From Dehalococcoidia bacterium (lineage in GTDB: Bacteria > Chloroflexota > Dehalococcoidia > SZUA-161), in assembly GCA_014874385.1 (NCBI GenBank), contig JACWAE010000075.1, positions 1 through 64,000 of the forward strand: 64,000 nt of DNA, in the 5' to 3' direction. The notes under the pieces were generated by a model. It was not told where the DNA came from, did not search any database, and worked only from the letters and a program-made list of their open reading frames with translations. The first letter of the stretch is position 1. Each line of letters begins with the position of its first letter. Position numbers and translations under genes: made by a program. This document shows, piece after piece, positions 52,900 to 61,090 of this stretch.

Positions 52900-53702
52900 C
52901 TGCCCTGCCTTTGTCCCAAAGTGGTAGAAGCGCTCTCGAGGTAGCTGCGGAGGCAGCGAGGCAAGCCGGCGAAACCCTCAAAACACATTTCCAGGAGAAA
53001 ACGCAGGTAAAGTACAAGGGTCGAGCCAATATCGTTACCGATACAGACCTGCGTTCAGAGGAAATACTCAAATCGTTCCTGCTAGCCGAGTACCCCGACC
53101 ATAGCATACTCTCTGAGGAATCTCAGGCTATCAATGGCAACTCAAGCTATAAATGGATTCTCGACCCACTTGACGGCACGAATAACTACTCCTTCGGCAT
53201 ACCCTTCTTCTCCATAGTAATCGCCCTCACCGAGGGGAAAGACGTTTTACTGGGCATTGTCTACGACCCCCTGCGCGATGAGATGTTCTCAGCCCAAAGG
53301 CGCAAGGGGGCTACCCTCAACAACTCGCCCATCCACGTCACCAGGAAAAAGACTGTTCGGGAGTCGCTCATCGGCCTGGACCTGGGCTATGTCGATGAAA
53401 AAGGCCAAAAGTCGCTCGAGTTTATAACCTCACTCTGGCCAGAAATGTACGCTTACAGAATTATGGGCTCCGCGGCGCTGGGCATGGCTTACGCTGCCTG
53501 CGGACGGCTCGATATTTACTTTCATCTTCTGTTATACCCCTGGGAGCTAGCCTGCGGTCAATTGCTGGTAACTGAAGCCGGTGGGGTGGCGACCGACCTG
53601 GACGGCAAGCCGTTGAAAGTAGGGCAGGGCTCCGTCATCGCCTCCAACAAGGCAGTTCACGCCGATTTCCTCCGGATACTCAAAGAAAGAAACCTGGGGT
53701 AA
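52896..53702 (+). CDS. Inositol monophosphatase-family protein
   Basis: The 268-residue protein has the metal motifs of the IMPase/FBPase fold: LSEES near residue 70, DPLDGTNNYSFGIPF near residue 87 and the C-terminal segment LLYPWELACGQLLVTEAGG. In most IMPases that last motif reads WDxAAG; here the metal-binding Asp is replaced by Glu and the Ala by Cys. It may act on another sugar phosphate or on PAP, or be fructose-1,6-bisphosphatase-like. It is translationally coupled to trpS. Confidence 0.88.
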   Translation: MTALPLSQSGRSALEVAAEAARQAGETLKTHFQEKTQVKYKGRANIVTDTDLRSEEILKSFLLAEYPDHSILSEESQAINGNSSYKWILDPLDGTNNYSFGIPFFSIVIALTEGKDVLLGIVYDPLRDEMFSAQRRKGATLNNSPIHVTRKKTVRESLIGLDLGYVDEKGQKSLEFITSLWPEMYAYRIMGSAALGMAYAACGRLDIYFHLLLYPWELACGQLLVTEAGGVATDLDGKPLKVGQGSVIASNKAVHADFLRILKERNLG

Positions 53703-53705
53703 TTT

Positions 53706-53733
53706 GTAGAGGCAATTCATGAATTGCCCCTAC
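53706..53733. repeat. GTAGAGGC palindrome
   Basis: The core GGCAATTCATGAATTGCC is a perfect palindrome between GTAGA and CCTAC. It is the first of two adjacent copies between the convergent phosphatase and KtrA-like genes. Confidence 0.9.
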
Positions 53734-53757
53734 CTATCGCACTCCCGACATGATTAA

Positions 53758-53787
53758 GGTAGAGGCACAGTATACTGTGCCTCTACC
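53758..53787. repeat. GTAGAGGC palindrome, perfect 15+15
   Basis: Both arms, GGTAGAGGCACAGTA and TACTGTGCCTCTACC, are exact reverse complements without a loop. Second of the adjacent pair. Confidence 0.95.
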
Positions 53788-53830
53788 TATTCTCCTCGTG
53801 GCTAGCGGGAAACCCCAACCCAGCCTTTTT

Positions 53831-54511
53831 TCATTCGCCCTCTTTGTGCTTCTTGGTTTCAGCCATGAATTGTTCCAGCTTGTCATCGCTTCCTGATACT
53901 ATCAGAACATCACCCTGCCTTACTATCTCCACCCGGTCAGGTGTAACTATTACCTCTTTTCCTCTTTGAATTAACAAAACTGCCAGACTCCATTTGCCCC
54001 CACGACCCAACCCTATATCAGACAACGATTTCCCCACGAAGTATGGCGATACTGCCAGTTTAGAGACCCCATAGCTGGGGGCCACCGGTATATAGTCCTG
54101 AACGTCTGTCAAAATCAGACTATGCGCAACTCTAATCCCCATCTCGCGCTCAGGGTAAACAACCTTATCCACCCCGATTTTGTCAAGTATGGTCCCATGC
54201 AAATCATTCTCAGCTCTGGCTATCACATAGGGAATCCCCAGCTTTTTCAGCAGGATTGCACACAACACACTATTCTGAATCGCCTCCCCCATCGTCACTA
54301 TAGCCACATCGAAGTTGGCGACACCAAGCTCCCTGAGCACAGCCTCGTCTGTGGCATCTGCCTGCACAGCATGCGTTATCTGAGTTGATATGTTTTGAAC
54401 CTTTTTCTCATCATCGTCCACGGCCATCACATCATGCCCCATGCTGAAAAGCGTGGTAGCCAGACTTATTCCGAACCTTCCCAGTCCTATAATCAACACC
54501 TGCCTTTTCAT
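53831..54511 (-). CDS. ktrA: KtrA/TrkA-type potassium channel regulator
   Basis: The 226-residue cytosolic protein has the RCK Rossmann start VLIIGLGRFGISLATTL and the ADATDEAVLRELG segment near residue 51, followed by an RCK-C domain ending in a Glu/Lys tail. It gates the TrkH/KtrB-like channel encoded next to it on the same strand, nine bases upstream. Nucleotide binding (NAD(H), ATP or ADP) is expected from the motif. Convergent with the inositol phosphatase gene. Confidence 0.92.
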   Translation of the reverse strand: MKRQVLIIGLGRFGISLATTLFSMGHDVMAVDDDEKKVQNISTQITHAVQADATDEAVLRELGVANFDVAIVTMGEAIQNSVLCAILLKKLGIPYVIARAENDLHGTILDKIGVDKVVYPEREMGIRVAHSLILTDVQDYIPVAPSYGVSKLAVSPYFVGKSLSDIGLGRGGKWSLAVLLIQRGKEVIVTPDRVEIVRQGDVLIVSGSDDKLEQFMAETKKHKEGE

Positions 54512-54520
54512 GTCAGCCTC

Positions 54521-56044
54521 CTATCCTATCCTTACTTGATCTTGCGGGTACCGATATTCACTCGGCTGCTGACGCTGGATGAGGGCCAATACCAAAACGA
54601 GAGGCCCCAGCCGCCCGATAAACATAACAGCGGTAATAATCAACCGACCCGCCACAGATAAATCAGGGGTTATCCCTGTTGATAAGCCAACGGTTCCGAA
54701 GGCGGAAACCGTCTCAAACAAAAGCCTTAAAAATCCGAATCCCTTATCGGTGATTGTCAGCACGAAAACTACTATGAAAATGAGAGTTATAGACAACATC
54801 ACCAATGATAGCGCCCGGTGTATCTGCTGATTTGCGAATTCCCTGCCAAATGCTCCGGCATGTTCCTTTCCCCTGATTGTACTCCATATTGTTGCGACAA
54901 GCATGCCAAAGGTATTGACTTTTATACCTCCTGCGGTCGACCCTGCGGCCCCGCCAACGAACATGAGAAGTATAGTAAAGAATTGCGAATAGCTTTCCAT
55001 ACTGCCTATGTTAATACTGGAGAATCCCGCAGTTCTAGGGGTCACAGACTGGAAGAAGGCGTTAAGGACCTTATAGGGAAGTGAGAGAGGGCCAAGAGTA
55101 TCCGCGTTACCGTACTCCGTCAATAAAATAGCCACAGTACCTAAAACCAGTAGCCCTAAAGTGGTGACCAGCACTATCTTGGTATCAAGGGAGAGTCTGC
55201 CGAAGCGTCGCATCCTGCCCACATCGGCCACGACTATAAAGCTGATGCCGCCGAGAATAATAAGCGCTGCGGTCGTAAGTATTACCGTTGTATCCGTTTG
55301 ATAGCCCAATAAACTGCGAAAATTGCCAAAGAGGTCTAGCCCGCAGTTGTTGAAAGCCGAAACGGCATGAAATATTGCCCTCCATGCGGCTGTCCCCGTC
55401 GGATTCTGCACGGAGAACCGGATATAAAAGATTGCAGCGCCTATGGCTTCAACTATGAAGGTAAAAAGTAGAATCCTTCTCACCAGCTTGACCATGCCCC
55501 CCAGCCTCTCCGTGCCTAATGACTGTCCGATTAGCCACCTCTCCCGAAGCCCGATCCTACGGCCTAATAACAGTAACAGGAGAGTAGCACTGGTCATGAA
55601 CCCCAGGCCGCCGACCTGAATCAGTACCAGAATAACCCCTTGGCCGAAGCTGCTCCAGTAGGTCCCTGTGTCTACTACGGCCAGCCCCGTAACGCATACG
55701 GCTGAAGCTGCGGTAAAGAGAGTGTTAACAGGAGAGGTAAATTGCCCCGTTTTGCTCGCTACAGGTAGCATAAGCAGAATAGTGCCGAGGATTATTACAC
55801 CAGCAAAGCCATATATCATCATCAAAGGGGACAAGCCAGGTTGCTTAGGTCTGGGGATTGGAGGCAGAGGGATAAGCCACGGCCTGACCCTGGCTACACG
55901 GAATACCCTGTCTCCGAGCCTTCGCTCTGCTGGCTTTCGCTTCCAAACCGGCGGTATCTCGGGCAGTTCCAGTTCAATCTCTTCTTTTTTAGAAGACGAT
56001 GTGAGCTTATCTTTTAGCCACCTGCCAATTCGTCCGATATTCAT
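54521..56044 (-). CDS. ktrB: KtrB/TrkH-type potassium channel
   Basis: From the ATG at 56044 (GGGAGC upstream) the product has 507 residues; the frame is open to 56083. It has about ten membrane helices and the repeated pore loops of the family, seen for instance as AVCVTGLAVVDTG near residue 118 and SAFGTVGLSTGIT near residue 450. It imports potassium with the KtrA partner downstream. The basic N-terminus (KDKLTSSSKKEEIELELPEIPP) is longer than usual and cytoplasmic. Confidence 0.92.
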   Translation of the reverse strand: MNIGRIGRWLKDKLTSSSKKEEIELELPEIPPVWKRKPAERRLGDRVFRVARVRPWLIPLPPIPRPKQPGLSPLMMIYGFAGVIILGTILLMLPVASKTGQFTSPVNTLFTAASAVCVTGLAVVDTGTYWSSFGQGVILVLIQVGGLGFMTSATLLLLLLGRRIGLRERWLIGQSLGTERLGGMVKLVRRILLFTFIVEAIGAAIFYIRFSVQNPTGTAAWRAIFHAVSAFNNCGLDLFGNFRSLLGYQTDTTVILTTAALIILGGISFIVVADVGRMRRFGRLSLDTKIVLVTTLGLLVLGTVAILLTEYGNADTLGPLSLPYKVLNAFFQSVTPRTAGFSSINIGSMESYSQFFTILLMFVGGAAGSTAGGIKVNTFGMLVATIWSTIRGKEHAGAFGREFANQQIHRALSLVMLSITLIFIVVFVLTITDKGFGFLRLLFETVSAFGTVGLSTGITPDLSVAGRLIITAVMFIGRLGPLVLVLALIQRQQPSEYRYPQDQVRIG

Positions 56045-56177
56045 ATTGCTCCCTATTTTACCTCTTTTGTCCACCTGAGTCATCCATCAGACGATGTCAT
56101 CCGCCAGATAGCAAGTGTAGCGTGGCCATTCGCTTACGAAAGATGGGGGCCATCCCCATATTCATCGCTGCGCAAGT

Positions 56178-56206
56178 TTGAAAAAGGCACTTTTTGATGC
56201 TATATT
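56178..56206 (+). promoter_or_regulatory. Promoter of the attenuator-leader/dehydratase unit
   Basis: TTGAAA at 56178-56183, 17 bases, TATATT at 56201-56206. The start point is expected near 56213, some 20 bases before the AGGAGGTGA of the leader peptide. Confidence 0.7.
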
Positions 56207-56248
56207 ATTTGCAGACCTTTGAAAATAAATGACCAGGAGGTGAGAGCA

Positions 56249-56278
56249 GTGACCTGTGCGCGTCTTTACTTCACTTGA
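56249..56278 (+). CDS. Nine-codon leader peptide, MTCARLYFT
   Basis: GTG at 56249 stands eight bases after AGGAGGTGA (56235-56243), the full complement of the 16S rRNA tail, and opens nine codons (M T C A R L Y F T) ending at TGA. Such perfect binding sites before tiny frames are typical of translated attenuator peptides. It precedes four hairpins and a terminator. The codon that would sense the signal is not known; Cys, Arg, Tyr and Phe codons are all present. Confidence 0.55.
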   Translation: MTCARLYFT

Positions 56279-56401
56279 GTTTGAACCAAAAGGCCTGATG
56301 CAGGTTCTGCATCAGTCATCTGCTCGAAGGATCTCCGTGTCCAGAGAGAGGCGAGGGAGGTAGCCATAGCGTTTTAGCCATTGGGCTTAAGACGCCTGTA
56401 A

Positions 56402-56436
56402 AGCGGTGGTGCGGAGTCTTCGGCCATCGCTTTTTT
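56402..56436 (+). terminator. Intrinsic terminator inside the leader
   Basis: AGCGGTGG (56402-56409) pairs with CCATCGCT (56424-56431), one G-T wobble, followed by six T. It lies 40 bases upstream of the dehydratase start, so it must be passed for the gene to be expressed. Confidence 0.75.
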
Positions 56437-56473
56437 GTTTGCTTCAAAGTAACTGAAAGGAGTTTAGTACATA

Positions 56474-57748
56474 ATGACAAACGATAACAGGCAAATGTGG
56501 ACTGATTTAGGAATAGACCTCGAGCGACACGAAATGCTGCTTAATGCCCTGGGGCCGGCTTATAAAGAGATCTATCTCGCCCAGATGAATCGTCCTGAAG
56601 GGATGGAGTTTTTTGACTTCGTCGTTGGAGATATTCACGGCATTAGAGTGCGAGAGTTGCGCCAGCACGCCAAGGAAGGCGGGAAAGTAGTAGCCACCTA
56701 CTGCGTCTTTGTACCAGATGAGATAGTTCTGGCTGCAGGCGCCGTTCCGGTGGGTCTTTGCGCGGGGACTAATTTTTCCATTCAGGCAGCAGAGCAAGTT
56801 CTACCGCGCAACACCTGCGACCTGATCAAGTCCTCCTTCGGCTTCAAGCTGGGACGCACCTGCCCGTATATTCAGACAAGTCATCTCATTGTGGGGGAGA
56901 CTACCTGTGACGGCAAGAAAAAGATGTTTGAGATCCTGTCTGAGTACCAGCCTGTCTATGTGATGGAGGTGCCCAACAAGAAGAACAGAATAAGTCGTGA
57001 CCTGTGGCTATCAGAAGTAGTTGCCTTCAAAGACGTTGTTGAGAAGCTGACTGGCAACAAGATCACGGAGGAGAAGCTAGCCCAGGCCATCAAGCTGGTG
57101 AATGGCAAGCGTCGTGCTCTCCAGCGACTGTATCAAGCCCGAAAAGCTAACCCAGTTCCCATCAGCGGAAAGGATGCACTACTGGTAACCCAGGTTTCCT
57201 TCTACGATGACGTTGCTCGTGACACCCAACAGATCAATGCTCTTTGCGATGAGTTGGAGAAACGAATTACCAATAGAAAGGGAGTCTTTCCGCCAAACTG
57301 CCCTCGTATCCTCATCTCGGGGTGTCCTATGGCTATCCCCAATTGGAAGCTGCACCATCTTCTGGAAACGTCTGGTGCTGCCGTGGTTTGCGAAGAGTCA
57401 TGCATCGGCACGCGGGCTTTCAGCGACCTGGTGGCTGAGGACAAGCGGAGCATGGACGACCTGCTTAAAGCCATCGCCGATCGCTACATGCAAATCCACT
57501 GTGCCTGTTTCACGCCGAACACTGAGCGGATAGAAGATATCTTAAGGCTGGCGAAGGAGTACAAAGTTGACGGTGTGGTTCATTACAACTTGCTGTACTG
57601 TCATACCTACGCAAATGAAGCGGTGAGGGTAGACAAAGCCCTGGAGAAGGAGGGCATACCACTCCTCCGCGTGGAGACTGACTATAGTGATGATTCGGGG
57701 CAACTAAGGAACAGAATCGATGCCTTCCTGGAGATGATACAGGAGTAG
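56474..57748 (+). CDS. 2-hydroxyacyl-CoA dehydratase-family (double-cubane-type) protein
   Basis: The 424-residue protein is of the HgdB/FldC-like Cys-rich family: VPVGLCAGTNFSI near residue 95, VLPRNTCDLIKSSFGF near 112, GRTCPYIQTSHL near 133 and GETTCDGKKKMFE near 148, CEESCIGTR near residue 310. Members dehydrate 2-hydroxyacyl-CoA or, as double-cubane proteins, perform ATP-driven low-potential reductions together with an activator. No activator gene is adjacent. The gene is expressed behind the attenuator-like leader, with AAGGAG before the ATG. The substrate is unknown. Confidence 0.88.
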   Translation: MTNDNRQMWTDLGIDLERHEMLLNALGPAYKEIYLAQMNRPEGMEFFDFVVGDIHGIRVRELRQHAKEGGKVVATYCVFVPDEIVLAAGAVPVGLCAGTNFSIQAAEQVLPRNTCDLIKSSFGFKLGRTCPYIQTSHLIVGETTCDGKKKMFEILSEYQPVYVMEVPNKKNRISRDLWLSEVVAFKDVVEKLTGNKITEEKLAQAIKLVNGKRRALQRLYQARKANPVPISGKDALLVTQVSFYDDVARDTQQINALCDELEKRITNRKGVFPPNCPRILISGCPMAIPNWKLHHLLETSGAAVVCEESCIGTRAFSDLVAEDKRSMDDLLKAIADRYMQIHCACFTPNTERIEDILRLAKEYKVDGVVHYNLLYCHTYANEAVRVDKALEKEGIPLLRVETDYSDDSGQLRNRIDAFLEMIQE

Positions 57749-57931
57749 CTATCAAGGCATGACGGCACGGTCAAATTCCAGTCGAGAGAATAATGATGCT
57801 GGTTGTAGATGGCTACCGACAACCTTTGCGGGCACCACCTTTCGAACCTAAACAAGAAGCCCAGAATGTCTACAGCGTAGGGCTCTCAACCTCTCGGTTT
57901 TTTCTGAACGCTTTACGATTGCCTGTAAAAA

Positions 57932-57960
57932 TTGACAACAAACAAAACAGGTGTAATAAT
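57932..57960 (+). promoter_or_regulatory. Promoter of the arsR gene
   Basis: TTGACA at 57932-57937, 16 or 17 bases, then TAATAAT at 57954-57960 with TGT before it (extended -10). Near consensus. Confidence 0.7.
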
Positions 57961-57963
57961 GAA

Positions 57964-57977
57964 TTAGCAACTACGCA
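57964..57977. promoter_or_regulatory. Candidate operator, copy 1 (arsR)
   Basis: TTAGCAACTACGCA, directly after the -10 box. A 13/14 match (TTAGCTACTACGCA) recurs at 58385-58398 in front of the P-type ATPase gene. Confidence 0.5.
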
Positions 57978-57995
57978 GATGTTAAGGAGTAAGCC

Positions 57996-58358
57996 ATGAT
58001 GACTAAAGCTGAAGACAAATGCGAGATATGGGCGGTGGACCAAAAGAAAGTGACCAAGACGAAGAATCGCCTGCCTACTGATGAGACATTTACAGTTCTG
58101 GCAGAGACTTTTGGGGCGCTGGCTGATTCTAACCGGGCTAAGATACTGCATTCTTTAGTAGACCAGGAATTATGCGTCTGCGATATTGCGTGTGTCGTTG
58201 GAATCTCGGAATCTGCCATATCACAGCACCTTCGAATACTGCGAACTCTTCGCCTGGTCAAGCAACGCAAGGAAGGGCGCATGATGTATTATTCTTTGAA
58301 TGACGACCATATCCGTCAGCTTCTAGATATATGCTTAGAGCATACAAAGCATACTTAG
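57996..58358 (+). CDS. ArsR/SmtB-family metal-sensing repressor
   Basis: The 120-residue protein has the winged-helix ArsR layout: ALADSNRAKILHSL near residue 46, then ELCVCDIACVVGISESAISQHLRILRTLRLV near 61, a DNA-recognition helix, and a C-terminal helix DDHIRQLLDICLEHTKH. ELCVCD (the Cys pair of ArsR/CadC-type sites) and the C-terminal Asp/His residues are the metal sites seen in CadC/SmtB proteins. ATG after AAGGAG. It lies upstream of a metal P-type ATPase and probably represses it. Metal: zinc, cadmium or lead. Confidence 0.92.
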   Translation: MMTKAEDKCEIWAVDQKKVTKTKNRLPTDETFTVLAETFGALADSNRAKILHSLVDQELCVCDIACVVGISESAISQHLRILRTLRLVKQRKEGRMMYYSLNDDHIRQLLDICLEHTKHT

Positions 58359-58384
58359 TGGAGCTTTTTATTTTGCATATCGAT

Positions 58385-58398
58385 TTAGCTACTACGCA
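58385..58398. promoter_or_regulatory. Candidate operator, copy 2 (P-type ATPase)
   Basis: TTAGCTACTACGCA, 13/14 identical to the copy downstream of the arsR promoter and flanked by CGATT and AATCG, which are reverse complements. It lies 30 bases before the ATPase start. Confidence 0.5.
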
Positions 58399-58428
58399 AT
58401 CGATAAATCAAGAAAGGAAGGCACCAGG

Positions 58429-60738
58429 ATGATAAGAGAAAGAGCCTTTAGAGTGGAGGGTATGGACTGTGCTGACTGCGCTCTTAAGATAGAAAGCGCT
58501 GTTTCTAAGGTTAAGGAGGTAGCATCAGCTCAGGTTTTCCTATCATCCTCAAAATTGGTGGTCAAACCTGCCAGCGATGGGCTGGACATAGGAGAAATAG
58601 TCAAAGCAGTGGAGAGGCTTGGCTATAAAGCGGAGCCAGAGGAGGCCACCCAATCCCTATCCCTTTATGTCGAGGGCATGGACTGTGCTGACGAGGTGGC
58701 AGTCATCCAGAAGAAATTCAAAAGCTTGCCCGGACTCCTGAATTCCGAAGTGAATCTTGCCAGTCAGAAAGTGGACGTTACCTACGACCCCTCTCGGCTT
58801 TCTTCTCAGGATATTATCAAATCTATTGCGGAAACTGGTATGAATGCTCGGCTGGCTAAGGCCAGAACCAGGGCAAAAGCCTGGTGGCAGGACTTTCGGG
58901 TTAAGCTCATTGCAGCTTCAGGCATTCTCTTACTTATTGCTTTTGTCCTGGAACGAGTGGGTTTAGACCATAATATAGCCAGGTCCATATATGGCGCCTC
59001 GATTCTCGTTGGGGGTTATTATCCGGCTAAAATGGCTCTGGCCGGACTCCGTGCCAGAACACTCAACATTTATACGCTGCTGGTAGTAGCCACAATCGGA
59101 GCCATTGTCCTGGGGTTCTGGGATGAAGCAGCCGTTCTTGTTTTTGTCTATACATGGGGAGCCATCCTCGAAACTTATGCCACAGAAAGAGCGAGAGGCT
59201 CTTTGAGGCTTTTAATGGAACTGGTACCCCGGGAAGCACTGGTGAAAAGAAATGGCCAGGAGCTAACCCTGCCGGTGGAGGAAGTACAGGTGGGGGAGAC
59301 CGTAATTGTACGACCTGGCGAGAAGGTCCCTCTTGATGGAACAGTTGTAGCTGGTTCTTCTTCGGTAGATCAAGCTCCCATAACCGGTGAATCAATCCCG
59401 GTAAGTAAGACTCCAGGTGACTTAGTCTTCGCTGCCAGCATTAACCAGCGTGGTTCTCTGGAAGTAAAAGTTGGCAAACTGTCCCAGGATACGACCCTGG
59501 CCCGGATAATCCATTCGGTGGAGAGGTCAGAGGCTAAAAAGTCCAGCTACCAGCACTTCGCCGAGCGATTCGGCCGGATATACACACCCACAATGTTTTG
59601 CGTAGCAGTAATTGTCGCTGTGGTACCCTGGCTATTGGGTGAGCCTTTTACTCCCTGGTTCTACCGGGCACTAGTGGCACTGGTGGTCTCTTGTTCCTGC
59701 GGCCTGGCACTCTCGGTGCCTATCTCGGTGCTAGCTGCCGTAAGCGCCGCGGCCAGAAAGGGCGTTCTAATCAAAGGCGGTGCCGACCTCGAAGCCGCTG
59801 GCCGTGTTGAAGCAGTGGTTTTTGATAAGACAGGGACACTGACAATAGGTCTGCCCAGGGTGACGGATGTTATTGCCTTAAATGGCACAGCCCCTGGGCT
59901 TCTTTCTGTAGCAGCTTCCGTTGAGTCGCGCTCGGAGCACCCGCTGGCAGATGCTATCCTGAGAAAGGCACGTGAAGATGGAGCCGAGGTGATACCGTTG
60001 AAAGAGTTTGAAGCTTTAGTCGGAATGGGAGCCAGAGGCCGGATTAATGGCAAGGATTACTATGTTGGGAGTAAGCGCCTCGCTGACCAGATGTTGATTC
60101 CCCTGGTCAAAGCGGAGAAGGAGATAACCCGACTTCAGTATGAAGGTAAGACTACCATCCTGGTAACAGGTGAGGGTAATATCCTGGGAATAATCGGCGT
60201 TGCGGACCAATTACGACCGGAGGCTAAAGACACGATAGTCAAGCTCAAAAAAGCCGGAATGAAGCGAGTCGGCATGTTGACCGGAGATAATGAAGGGACT
60301 GCTCGGGCAATTGCAGCCCAAGCCGGTCTAGACGAATATCGGTCTCAACTGATGCCGGAAGATAAAGTGGAGGCGGTCAGGCAGTTAAAACAGAAATATG
60401 GCAGGATTGCCATGGTGGGTGATGGAGTCAATGATGCCCCGGCTATGGCAGCCGCCGATGTAGGAATCGCCATGGGCGCGGCCGGTACCGATGTGGCTCT
60501 GGAGACTGCTGACCTAGCGCTGATGTCAGACGATCTTTCTAAGATATCCTTTGCCCTTGGTATCAGCCGGAAGGCCATGAACATTATCAAACAGAATGTG
60601 GCCGTCTCACTGGCTATTGTCGCCTTAGTCGTCACGCTGGCTCTAATTGGTAAGATAGGTCTGGTACCAGGGCTTCTCATAAACGAAGGTAGCGCGCTTC
60701 TGGTTATGATTAACGGCCTACGCTTGCTGAGGAGCTAG
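58429..60738 (+). CDS. Heavy-metal P1B-type ATPase with two HMA domains
   Basis: The 769-residue pump has a first HMA with GMDCADCALK (full CxxC) at residues 9-18 and a second with GMDCADEVAV near residue 82, which lost the second Cys. The membrane motif reads SCSCGLAL near residue 424 instead of CPC. The catalytic core is complete: DKTGTLT near residue 465, SEHPLADA, MLTGDNEGTARA and VGDGVNDAPAM. It exports a divalent or monovalent soft metal. The ArsR regulator and shared operator motif predict induction by that metal. Confidence 0.95.
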   Translation: MIRERAFRVEGMDCADCALKIESAVSKVKEVASAQVFLSSSKLVVKPASDGLDIGEIVKAVERLGYKAEPEEATQSLSLYVEGMDCADEVAVIQKKFKSLPGLLNSEVNLASQKVDVTYDPSRLSSQDIIKSIAETGMNARLAKARTRAKAWWQDFRVKLIAASGILLLIAFVLERVGLDHNIARSIYGASILVGGYYPAKMALAGLRARTLNIYTLLVVATIGAIVLGFWDEAAVLVFVYTWGAILETYATERARGSLRLLMELVPREALVKRNGQELTLPVEEVQVGETVIVRPGEKVPLDGTVVAGSSSVDQAPITGESIPVSKTPGDLVFAASINQRGSLEVKVGKLSQDTTLARIIHSVERSEAKKSSYQHFAERFGRIYTPTMFCVAVIVAVVPWLLGEPFTPWFYRALVALVVSCSCGLALSVPISVLAAVSAAARKGVLIKGGADLEAAGRVEAVVFDKTGTLTIGLPRVTDVIALNGTAPGLLSVAASVESRSEHPLADAILRKAREDGAEVIPLKEFEALVGMGARGRINGKDYYVGSKRLADQMLIPLVKAEKEITRLQYEGKTTILVTGEGNILGIIGVADQLRPEAKDTIVKLKKAGMKRVGMLTGDNEGTARAIAAQAGLDEYRSQLMPEDKVEAVRQLKQKYGRIAMVGDGVNDAPAMAAADVGIAMGAAGTDVALETADLALMSDDLSKISFALGISRKAMNIIKQNVAVSLAIVALVVTLALIGKIGLVPGLLINEGSALLVMINGLRLLRS

Positions 60739-60798
60739 TCAACTCGTGTTAATGGCCGACGCTGAGCGTTATCAAAAGCAGAACGGAGATCAGTAGCC

Positions 60799-61047
60799 AT
60801 GGAATGCATAGGGTGGCACTGGACTCAGAAAATGTCCTTGAGAGAGATTGCATCCCGAATGAAACTAAGCGAGGTTACAGAGTTTTCGACTGGGGACATT
60901 GCTGGTGTTTTTAAAAAGAGCATAGTTGTTGTGGTACATCCTATTTGGGGCTCCTCCAAGGAAGCCGAGAAAATATTAATATACGCCCATCATATTCCTG
61001 ACGGAGGAAAGAACGTGCTATTTGAGGAATTAACTAGAGAATTATAG
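60799..61047 (+). CDS. Hypothetical 82-residue protein downstream of the ATPase
   Basis: The short protein has ECIGWHWTQKMSLREIASR, then GVFKKSIVVVVHPIWGSSKEAEKI, then LFEELTREL. No known domain is evident. It follows the P-type ATPase by 60 bases and could be transcribed with it, or be a stray frame; binding site GGAG is weak. The VVVVHPIW strand and helix pattern suggest a small folded protein. Low certainty. Confidence 0.45.
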   Translation: MECIGWHWTQKMSLREIASRMKLSEVTEFSTGDIAGVFKKSIVVVVHPIWGSSKEAEKILIYAHHIPDGGKNVLFEELTREL

Positions 61048-61090
61048 GAAAGAGCGAAATACCTTGACAGCCTGCTAGAAGCAGTCTAGC

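Larger units (their letters stand above)
56232..56436 (+). promoter_or_regulatory. Structured attenuator-like leader of the dehydratase gene
   Basis: The leader contains a long-range stem GAGCAG (56244-56249)/CTGCTC (56320-56325), the perfect hairpin CTGATGCAG-GTT-CTGCATCAG (56295-56315), a hairpin GCGTTTTAGCC/GGCTTAAGACGC (56369-56395) and a final terminator. The first stem covers the leader-peptide start. Which hairpins compete with the terminator cannot be decided by eye. It resembles no riboswitch class I can name. Confidence 0.55.

Noticed and set aside
56352..56440. T-box riboswitch before the dehydratase gene
   Set aside because: The terminator region GGTGGTGCGGAG and an AGAGAG element suggested a T-box, but the order is wrong: there is no room for the specifier strand between the AGAGAG and the antiterminator.
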